The notes beneath the pieces were generated by a model. The model ran no database searches. It was not told the DNA's origin and saw only the letters and a program-made list of their open reading frames with translations. A stretch of DNA of 64,000 nucleotides from Phoronis australis (taxonomy: Eukaryota > Phoronida > Phoronidae). Position numbers and translations under genes: made by a program. Where the stretch lies: the NCBI GenBank assembly GCA_002633005.1, contig NMRA01000048.1, positions 1,136,679 through 1,200,678 of the forward strand, in the 5' to 3' direction. This document shows, in pieces, positions 54,951-64,000 of this stretch; position 1 is the first letter of the stretch, and each line of letters starts with the position of its first letter.

Positions 54951-55619
54951 CCACAGGCGTCCTCAGCTTCTGATCGTCCCCAATACACTACATATAATAC
55001 TACAAGGTATGACACTTCGGACTTGAAATTCCACGGGTGCTTCACTTCAGCCGTCCATAGCAAACATAAAACTCAATAAATTTGCACAAAACAGGGGTTC
55101 AACAAACCATGAAGAATTGTTCTTTCTCCCAATACCATTCACGGTGTCCTGTTACGGCGACTTCGTAAGAAATTCGCAGTCAAAGAACAAAAATGTTCAC
55201 AAAAAGTCCCCACACACGTTCTCCCTAGGCCCGTCGAGGTCAAGGACGGTTACGGAAATTGCCGGTGAATTACGGAAGTAGGACATCGTGACTTTACGCG
55301 ACAAAGCGGCAATTTCCGTACCGTCCTTGACCTCGACGGGCCTAGGGAGAACGTGTGTGGGGGCTTTTTGTGAACATTTTTGTTCTTTGACTGCGAATTT
55401 CTTACGAAGTCGCCGTAACAGGACACCGTGAATGGTATTGGGAGAAAGAACAATTCTTCATGGTTTGTTGAACCCCTGTTTTGTGCAAATTTATTGAGTT
55501 TTATGTTTGCTATGGACGGCTGAAGTGAAGCACCCGTGGAATTTCAAGTCCGAAGTGTCATACCTTGTAGTATTATATGTAGTGTATTGGGGACGATCAG
55601 AAGCTGAGGACGCCTGTGG
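54951..55619. repeat. Near-perfect palindrome, 313-bp arms, 44-bp loop
   Basis: Arm 54951-55263 (from CCACAGGCGTCC to GGAAATTGCC) is the reverse complement of 55308-55619. By eye I see one substitution and one single-base indel. The loop is 55264-55307. Outside the arms similarity falls off at once. No gene inside. Confidence 0.93.
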
Positions 55620-55731
55620 TCAAGGCAAGGGTGGTCACTGTGTCTGTGACTGAGTTTGTCAGTGTCTGAATCAAGTGAGCACAAGTTCTTCTCCGCGATT
55701 TCACAAATTATTACTTGTCTCTAATTTTTAG

Positions 55732-55904
55732 ACGCTCAGCTGACAATCCAACTAATTGGTAGAGCAATAAGCCGGTCATCAGCTGTGACTGCAAACAGAG
55801 TTGGTACTCTGATTAATGACCCTCATGTGTATTTTACCACCTGGGAACTGATTGAAAATATCCGGAATGTCAGAGGACCCATCAAGTTCAAATTTACTTG
55901 TTAA
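55732..55904 (+). CDS. Orphan exon-like open frame, possible terminal exon
   Basis: After an acceptor-like CTAATTTTTAG the frame reads AQLTIQLIGRAISRSSAVTA, then RVGTLINDPHVYFTTW, and ends FKFTC with TAA at 55902-55904. The stop overlaps AATAAA at 55903-55908. There is no Met. The composition looks protein-like, but I recognise no family and no partner exon. It may be the last exon of an unseen gene, or a pseudogene piece between the palindrome and the fragment at 56299. Confidence 0.25.
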
Positions 55905-56298
55905 TAAACTTGGTCCATTTTATTTTCTTTGCAATTAAATTCAGCTAATACTAACACTAGCAGTGAAGTTTACTTGGGTCACGTGCTAAAATTCATCTGT
56001 TGATAGTGAATGTCACAACTTATTTTGGTCACCTGACCAACACAATTTGCGTATTTATATTCAAACTGTTATTCACAGATAACACGTTTCCCTTATGCAG
56101 GACCTTTGATGCCTTGATTCACAGCTGAATATCAGCGCCACTATCCTCTGAAAAATATTTAAAAATCAAGTGGAATTCCCCTCATCAAGCCCAAAATTTT
56201 TTGCCAATGATAAAAAATTCTCTCAAGGGTTATTTTTAAAATGGTGATATTAAAGTTAAAACTGGTCTGCTGTATTACCACTCAAGAAACGCGTGTAT

Positions 56299-56511
56299 CA
56301 ACATAGACGGACTGCTGGGGAAGGAATCTCATGAGCAATGTATAATCACCTGCATGAACACACTAATGAGTTCAGTAATGAAAATGTTGAGATCCTGTGC
56401 AGAAAAGAGAACTGGTTTGAGAGAGGTGTACACGAGGCAATTTATACCACAGCTATGCAGCCTTCTCTCAACAAACTAGGTGGCACCAGATTCAAATTCT
56501 CCTCGTCCTGA
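56299..56511 (+). pseudogene. Broken retroelement fragment, GIY-YIG/Penelope-type C-terminus
   Basis: One frame encodes QHRRTAGEGIS, an in-frame TGA (56332-56334), then NHLHEHTNEFSNENVEILCR, NWFERGVHEAIYT and PSLNKLGGTRFKFS before TGA. The pattern H-L-H...V-x-I-L...W-x-E-R-G-V-x-E-A-I-Y...P-x-L-N-x-x-G-G is the C-terminal part seen in many reverse-transcriptase-linked GIY-YIG proteins of marine invertebrates. Only this segment survives. Family assignment is from memory of the pattern. Confidence 0.55.
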
Positions 56512-58142
56512 AACAAGAGTATAGAGGCAGTTTTGAGATCCCAGACCTGAGTTCCTACGACAGTCAATAATTCATCGAAGGAGACGAGAGGTCTCCGAAG
56601 ATCTAGGAAATCAAACAAGGTAAACCAGCACTGACCAGCATTCCATTTTAACTTTAATGAACATTACTGGATTGCTCAAGTTCTACATATTATTAAGGTT
56701 AGAATCACTTCTGCAAATTTTGGCCATTTGATGCCTTGCTGCTGAAGGGTGCCGTGAGTAGTGACCAGGTGGGAGGAAGAGGGGGAGGTTTTGCCCTCAA
56801 CCAAAAAATTTCTTTCTCAGAAGGCACAGGCAACTTTCCCCTCAGGTTAGCAATGACCCTGCTACATATTTTAGACTGTTTCACTGCCAAAGTTAGCCTT
56901 TTGGCAAATTATTGATTCACTACCAAACACGCTGTTCAGCGAGTTTGGTTCTTGCCCGTGTTTGAACTATTTTGTTCATGGGAGATAATTATGTTAAATG
57001 ACAGCAGGTGACAGTTTAAACTGTCTCATCGTCGGGGGTTTAATTGACCCAAATTCAAAACGATTCTGATTCCGGAGCCAAGTGAAGTACATATTGTAAC
57101 TGGCGGGAATGGATTTCACCGAACACCCTTCATTGACCGTTTTTAATTTTTTTCACCTGAAATCTTGAATACTTTACTTCGTGAATACCTGCCCCAACGT
57201 AGTGATTCGTACCCCATGCTCTTCGCATACCGGGGCCTGTGTTCACCTTTGCGCAATGTTACCCCAGTCGCCACTTGCCAATAGTCAAGACTAATGTTTT
57301 GTAGAAGTAATTCCAACCTTGAGTGGAATTCTTCAGTCGCTTGAGGGATTTTTTCTTACATGCTATGAACATTCCCACTAAATAAAATTGGTTCTAACCC
57401 CGGTGGTTAAGGTAAACGGCGGGGTATGGAAAATNAAGCCTGATAAGAGTGAAGGTGGATAAATGCGGTGTTCCTACAGTTTCTTGTTTTAGTGGATGTG
57501 TTCACCACATGTAAGAGAACGGGGATGATATTCGACCTCAAAACTGAGACATCAAGGGCCCTGTATACTCAAAATTTATTTGGCACTGGGAAATCCAGCT
57601 CTAACCAAAATTTGACACAGAAATAGTTCAACTTAAGCCACTGTTCTGATATACTAAAACCATCTATTTTTTGTTTGTTTTTTTGTTTTTGGACAAGGGT
57701 TTTTGTCTTAAAAATATGTTTTATCGCACAAGACAAAAACTCCTACTGATCACATATGTGTATGGATATTATGATGTTGGCTTTTAACGTACCAAAGCGT
57801 ATGGAAAGCTCAAGTTAACTTCACAGTTTACATCAAAGCACCTCTAGTTGCAGATTTTACTTAGTGACCTTTCGAGCGGTGTGTTCATGTTTTCTAATTA
57901 ATTGGGGTTTAAGTTTTATGAAGTTGTCGCTCATAAATATTAACTGTCTGATATGGGTTTGGTGAGCTAATAAGCCTGAGATGGTGACCCGTATGACAGA
58001 TTGTTAGAAATTAGAAACTACATTTTCTAAGTGAATCTATTCAAACAATTGTTATCACTGTCAAATGTCTTTACGGAGTCTTGTGTAACTTAGTAATCAC
58101 CTAAGTTGTTTGGTGTCATAAAGACTACCATACACTTGGAAC
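56512..58142. other. Stretch without recognised genes
   Basis: AT-rich, one N at 57435. About 57240-57350 weakly resembles 21440-21560. I see no exon or defined element. Confidence 0.4.
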
Positions 58143-58147
58143 ATTTG

Positions 58148-59709
58148 CAGGGCTCGACGCTATTAAAATCGCCAGGTCGCATTTTGCGACCTAGCCAGAA
58201 TCCCAGGTCGCATTTCCAAAATCCAGCTCGCATTCATAAATGCCAGGTCGCAAAATTTTCCCGCCATTTTTACGCGCCAAAATTGATTTTTAGATCATCG
58301 AGAAAGTGTTTAGATTATATTCTTTCCTGCCGCGTTAAATACTCACAAATTTCAGATCCCAAAACTGACTTCGTTCATGCAGGTACGGCGTTTACTGTTC
58401 TACACGACCGCCATTGAAAGTCTCTAGAGCGCAAGTCAAGGTCCCGACGTGAAAGTTGAACTAGTGCTCTCTAACTCACACGTGCATTCGAGTAGCTAAG
58501 TTTGCGATTTGAAAAGGGAGAAAATGCCCATTGAAAAAGTATCCGGGATTTTGCTAGGTCTGACCTGCTACTGGCTGGCATCAAAGTCGTTAAAAATTCG
58601 AACTAACTCCGAGGGCAAATTCCCTCCGCTTTTTGTTCGCAGCCCACATTTTGCAACTTAACTCATGTTTGAAAAACGTCTGTCGCAAAAAATCCGTGAA
58701 ACGATGCTTTAACCGAATAAACAATTCAGTGCAAATTTCACAACAAAAATGTGGTACTTATGCTGTTTACGTACTCAACAATTTTTCCATGAAGTGAATA
58801 GCCTCCAAATAATTCCCGACTCCCTCCGTGCGAGTTTCCATCTGGTAATGGCAAGTTTGCTCAATACCTTCCAGATACGGGGAAAATAGGTCAGTCACAA
58901 AACGGCACGCATGTCACTAGTGTTAGCTTTCTTTCGGAGGTATAAAACAAAGCCGGGATTTGGTTTTTACATATTGAGAAAAGACGTTTTTTGAAAACGG
59001 AATTTGTTGTGTAAAATGAGAGTGACACACCATATAGGCTGCGAGTCAATTTTAAACCACGCGCGGTCGTTTGTAGTGCGATATGATGGGCGCTAGCCTA
59101 AACTGTGGGCGCTTAATTGGAAATTCTCAAAAGTTGAGGGGGAACGCTTAGTAGGTCANGCTAACAACGGGACCGACCAGTGCCGCAGGGCGATATCAGG
59201 GATATTGTCGTGGATATTTGGTAAAGGTAATAAGGACATCTTAAGCGAAAAACAAACATATTTGTCCACCACAAAGTTTGATAAGTTGATCGCTTAAGAA
59301 TTAATAGAAACACCACTGTTTTGTGAGGTTTTATCACGTGTTATGTGGCCCGAAACTTTCTTTGACAAATCCGGAAATTTGCATAAGTGGCCGAAAATGT
59401 TAGCCAATGAAACGCATCAAAGATCGATTCTGCATATCCCATGGTCACGCGACTTGCTTACAAGTCATCGGGAGGACTGTTCTCAGTTAGTGGTCTTTTG
59501 AACTTGGATTTGGCAACAACCATGGTCGGATTAACAATAGCTGCTTTATATTTGCCAGGTATCTGCCGAGAAGTGTAAAAACTCAGCTCGCATTCGTTGG
59601 AAATTCCAGATCGCATTTTGCGACTTGATACGAGCTGACAAAAATCTCAGCTCGCATTTCCAAATTTCAGGTCGCAAATGCGACCTGCAGCTCGTTATGT
59701 CGAGCCCTG
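58148..59709. mobile_element. hAT-like DNA transposon, 1.56 kb
   Basis: Starts CAGGGCTCGAC and ends GTCGAGCCCTG, flanked by the direct repeat ATTTG (58143-58147 and 59710-59714). Both ends carry clustered subterminal motifs CAGGTCGCATTTT, CAGCTCGCATTC and CAGGTCGCAAAA, about four at each end, likely transposase-binding sites. No transposase motif seen inside; one N at 59159. Confidence 0.8.
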
Positions 59710-59751
59710 ATTTGTTTAAAAATCTGTTGTTTCTTATTTTTAGAATCAATT

Positions 59752-60930
59752 GATTTTTATGTGCCCACATTTATATGTGGTCGCATATTGCCGTCTTCTC
59801 TGTCTAGGCGTCCACAGCTGTATCTCCTAAACCCCTCACAGGATCTTGATGAGATTTGGCTGATGTGTTCCTGTGAAGCTGATGATAGATGACGACAAAT
59901 TTTGGACTTCTCCGACTACCGGTGCTCCCCCTAGTGGCAATTTTATTTTTTACGCTTATCTCTGTATCCTCGGAGGTCTTCAATGGATTTTCATAAAATT
60001 TGGCAGTTAGGCATCTATTAGTGATATGATGCCATCCTCCCATTTTCGGAGGGATTCAATGTACTTTGCGCCACCTAGTGGCCATTTTTACTGTTTTCGA
60101 GTCTGTTTTTTTGGCGTCCGTCCTATGAGCCAAACCGCTCTAGGGATGATTTTGAAAATTAGCATATATGTTCTTACTGTGAAGAGGGCGGCTGACGATG
60201 ATTTTCTAACGACTTTGACTACTTTAGCGCCTCCTAGTGGCAGTTTTGTTTGTTTTTGCGCCCATGGCTGTATCTCCTAAGCGCTCTCCAGTATCTTTAT
60301 TGAATTTTGCTGGTGTATTTATATGAAGTAAACAACATAGGATGACAACTTTCGGACGGATCGGACTACCTGTGTGGCAATTTTAGTTTTTATGTTTATC
60401 TCTGTATCTTCAAAGGTCATCAACGGATTTTCATAGAATTTGGCAGATAGACATCTATTGGTGAGCTGACGCTATCCTCTGATTTTCGGTTTCGTGGTAT
60501 TTTGCACCACCTAGTGGCCATTTTTTACTGTTTTCAAGTCTTGTTATTTCGCGTCTGCCCTCTGTCAACCAAACCATTCTAAAAATGATGGTGGAAATCG
60601 GCATGTTTTTTTATAATGTGAAGAGGAAGTCTGATGATGATTTTCCGAGGACTTCATGTACTGTGGCTCATCTTAGTGGCAGTTATGTTTTTTTTGTGCC
60701 CATAGCCTCCTAGTTGCAATTTCATTTTTTTTGTTTTCCTCGGTTTCTCAGAAGTTCCTTGACGGATTTTTAAGAAATTTGGTTAATAGCTTTGATGACA
60801 CATACCAGTTTCCAGATGGATTACACGTATTGTGTCATCTAGTGGCCATTTTTATGTTCCAAATAAACACCCGTAGAACCACACTGTTTGCGGTGCATTC
60901 GTGGGTGCATTTCAGAACTCCGCGTTGCTC
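59752..60930 (+). mobile_element. Composite repeat element, copy 2 (~1.2 kb)
   Basis: Begins GCCCACATTTATATGTGG and ends near TGCGGTGCATTCGTGGGTGC, with the same internal modules as copy 1 (CACCTAGTGGCCATTTTT, CAAACCGCTCTAGGGATGAT, GCGCCTCCTAGTGGCAGTTT). Starts about 40 bp after the hAT-like element. Confidence 0.75.
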
Positions 60931-63590
60931 TTATTACTTTTGTATTCATTAAAAAACAAATACACATATTCGCACACATCTGCATGTTATTCATTGCAAA
61001 ATATATGATTATGTTGCTTCATTTTGGAAACGTACAAATTATATTACTGTTACTTCAATTTAAAACACATTATGCACAATACAAAACTATGTTAATTCAA
61101 TTTAGAACATGACTGTGCAAAATATGTAGCTATATTACTACAATTTAGAACACACTTTGCAAAAAGTTGCTTCAATTTACAAAATGTCGGAACAGTTAAT
61201 TTTGATTTTGTTGAAATTTTCAGCAAAAATAAACCGGAAGGAAAGTTCACTACCTCTGTAGTTTGTATTTTACATTTGTCGTCTGCAAACTTTTGACAGC
61301 TGAAAAAATGAAAATTTTGGCAATTTTTTTGTTTGAATTTGAAAATTTTTTACCGTACATTAACTTAAATGAGATAAATTTATTTTTGGATTTTCTGGAT
61401 GTGTTGCCTAAGATCGAAATTCGCAACAAGAATTTTTCAAATTATTAGAAGTTGTGTGGCAGTAATAAATTGGGGGGCTGTGTTGCAGGCACTTTGGTAT
61501 ACATCAGGTATTGGCGTTGCTGTAAGATCAATACTAATGTTAATTACAAGCTATTACCTGGTTAAGCACAGGTAATTCTTGTTAAATATCAGTCAGGGAG
61601 TTTGGGAGCCATCTCAGTGCCTTTTCCCTCAAAGCTAAATATGCTAGTAGAGGCGTAATTAGGTAAGCTAGAAAGTTATCTGAAGCTTTTCCTAAACTGG
61701 CATCAACTTAATCACTAAGTGATGCTATGCTCAGAAAAATATGTAGAGCATAAATGTAAATAAACTCCATAGGTATAGGAAGCTTTTTAGTAGCTTGTGA
61801 AGTGCAATGTTATGAAGTGCACCAACACGTCAATTTAAAGCTAATCTTCAAAAAGAAATCTGATAAATATATACATGAGTTTCTTAGGCCCGTGCATCTG
61901 TTTGTGAAGCTACCTATGTATACAGATGTAGACACATGCGCCCATATGGGAAACACTTGAGTAAGTCCAAGAAAATATTCTAAAAATCGTGTGAGTGAAC
62001 CTTGACATGTTCATTTCAAAATGGCGTAGAATTGAAACTACCAGTGTAAGCAATTATATCCAATTGACCGTTTTCATTCAGGACTTTCTTGAGTACAGTT
62101 CTTTCAAACTCTGTAGAACAGTTGATGTTTAGGGGACAGAGTATACAGCACACTGAGCAGTTGGCCAATCGTAGCCATCAATGTCAATACATACAAGTAT
62201 ACATTTATATTCTGGATCATGGAATAGCTCCATATCAAGGTAGAGGAACACTTACAAGTGAAGCTTAGGTGCGTGTACCTATATGCAGAACACTTGAGCA
62301 AACCAAAGAATAGGAAATTGTTTTGGATATTATAGGGATATGTGCCTAAATACACTATGCTTCTTTTTGCTCTTATATGAAAGTCATTTAGCTGTTCATC
62401 AAACTCTGATATGTACAGGGTGTCCCAAAATGTACTCTCACTTCAAACAATAAATGCTTCATTTGTTGACATAGGAACAAGATTATCGGTTTAAATTCAC
62501 AAACGCAATAAAAAGGAGTTCGAGTCTTTAAATGCATTGGTCATTAATTGGGAAGAAGACTGTCTATGCACTTAGTTAATGTTTTGGAGTCTCCAGTATC
62601 ATTGCGCTATAAATGTCTGTTCTCCACAACTTAGTCATTTGCCATTCTCCTTCATACAGAGCATATGAAAGCTAACACATCTACTTCTACAGCTAACACA
62701 TCTACTTCTACAGCAACCTTTAACCATCTAGAAATATGAGTGCAGAGTTTGATCCACTGGAACTGAATTTGAACTGGCTGTGTTGTAGGGTGTGAGTGTA
62801 TACAACTACTGCGAACGCAGCTGGACTCGTTTAAAAAGAGACATTGATTTCTGATTGGGCAGTAAGATTCATGTTTGAATTCTTTTTCAGGATTTGCACG
62901 TATTTTATGCTTTCACTGGACATGTAAATAAGAGTGTATTTTGGAATACTCTAATTGCGTTTTTGTTGCAATTTGACCTGGGGTCATAAAATCACAGTCA
63001 CACATGGACCCCGTAAGAAATTCGAAAACCCATTTTGGATGCCGTATTTCTGAAGTGTTGGGTGAACCCCTGGAAACCAACTCTCTCGCAGTAAAAGAAT
63101 TAAGTGTATTCTGTAAAAAAAAACATTTTAATTTTTAAAGATGGCGCTGTATATGATATGGCTTGTTCATGACATTTGCAGTTGTCCATGCTAAACTTGT
63201 TTGTCTGTCAACATAATGTCACTCATCATGTCTCTATTTTAATAATAATAATAATCTTTAATGGAAGTATTTACAGTATTTCATTACGACATCGTATAGG
63301 ATTCATTAATAATTAACAATCACGCAGGTTTGATGTCTACATCATTATATTTACTTCATTATTATTGATGAACGAGATTCAATTAGAAATCCAAGATCTA
63401 TTGTAAAGTGTATTATCTGGGCCTAGATTCTTTCAAGGTTGGCGGGATCATGCAAATTACATCGCTTGCGTACAACTATAAAACGTTTGTCAATGAAATG
63501 ATTAGTCCGCCATGCTTGGGAGAAACTATGTATGTATATGTACATACACATTGTTTTGGTTACATAAGCTAGTTCTTACCACAAGTGTCT
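60931..63590. other. AT-rich stretch without recognised genes
   Basis: Contains an (AAT)n run at 63238-63255 and a two-copy 21-bp repeat (AGCTAACACATCTACTTCTAC) at about 62669-62710. AGGGTGTCCCAAAATGTACT at 62417 resembles a transposon end, but no partner was found. Confidence 0.4.
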
Positions 63591-63609
63591 CCTGAGTGAC
63601 TGCTTCACA

Positions 63610-63705
63610 CAGGAGTGCAGTCCTGTTACACAGTCTAATACAGGAATACAACCCTGCTACACAGTCTAATACAGGAATACAACCCTGCGACACAGTCTAA
63701 TTCGG
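63610..63705. repeat. ~36-bp tandem array, 3 copies
   Basis: Unit ACACAGTCTAATACAGGAAT plus ACAACCCTGCT, three copies with small changes. Confidence 0.85.
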
Positions 63706-63900
63706 CTACATTAAACATTTTTGTCTACGAAGTGTTTTCACCTGTGAAGTTAGGGAAGCAGCAATGGTTGGTACAGTACTGCTTTCTCATAGGTTCTTCC
63801 CTGTTCACAACTTGTAAAAGGAAAGTACAAAAAAATAAATTGAAGGTGCAAAATTAGATGAATTTTAATCATCATTATTTGTTGGTATTAAGTTTTGTAT

Positions 63901-64000
63901 CAGTGGCGGATCTAGGATATCACAAGGGGGGGGCCCAACATTTTGTCCGGCTGGAAGCATTTGTGCAAATTGAACCACGATTGTAGATGCGCATAGCACC
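63901..64000. mobile_element. Left end of a third hAT-like element, cut by window edge
   Basis: CAGTGGCGGATCTAGGATAT followed by a G-run matches the terminus of the 51991-54210 element (CAGAGGCGGATCTACG then G-run). The other end lies outside the window. Confidence 0.55.

Noticed and set aside
62417-62440. GGGTGTCCCAAAA-type transposon end
   Set aside because: Only one end seen; no inverted partner within a few kilobases, so no element can be defined.

Overview
This window is animal nuclear DNA, not microbial. Protein-coding information sits in short exons separated by long AT-rich introns with canonical GT/AG boundaries. Most of the rest is minisatellites, MITE-like elements, hAT-type transposons and a tRNA-derived SINE. 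Single N bases at 28776, 57435 and 59159 point to a draft assembly. The gene content (an invertebrate-style TMCC gene and a PTRH2 with an N-terminal UBA domain) and the repeat style suggest an invertebrate, probably marine. I cannot name the species from sequence alone.

Two genes can be read exon by exon, with reading frames that join cleanly. The first is a plus-strand TMCC-family gene (transmembrane and coiled-coil ER protein). Thirteen exons lie between 25495 and 40658, and a further upstream exon at 5022-5178 is likely, across a 20-kb intron. The joined frame gives 586 residues ending in the family's coiled coil plus two transmembrane segments. The second is a minus-strand PTRH2 gene (peptidyl-tRNA hydrolase 2), six coding exons between 50106 and 43813, encoding a complete 222-residue protein with an N-terminal UBA domain. 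The two genes converge, with about 3.15 kb between their stop codons.

Layout: 1-5000 holds minisatellites and divergent duplications, with a TATA-like box at 2039. The 20-kb intron (5179-25494) holds a MITE family, a perfect 25-bp satellite of 33.5 copies nested inside one MITE copy (9662-10682), two further TIR elements, a 1.5-kb composite element (18706-20210), a 34-bp array and a fold-back element (24017-24602). 25.5-40.7 kb is the TMCC exon cluster, with minisatellites close to several splice sites. 40.7-50.1 kb is the TMCC 3' region and PTRH2. From 50.2 kb on I see no intact gene: two inverted SINE copies, one split by a 2.2-kb hAT-like element; a near-perfect 313-bp palindrome; an orphan exon-like open frame; a broken GIY-YIG/Penelope-type fragment; a second hAT-like element; and a second copy of the composite element.

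No operons, CRISPR arrays, rRNA or intact tRNA genes were found. The most unusual features are the satellite grown inside a MITE, the duplicated 5' splice sites just after PTRH2 exon 2, the transposon-in-SINE nest with 5-bp target duplications, and the long palindrome.
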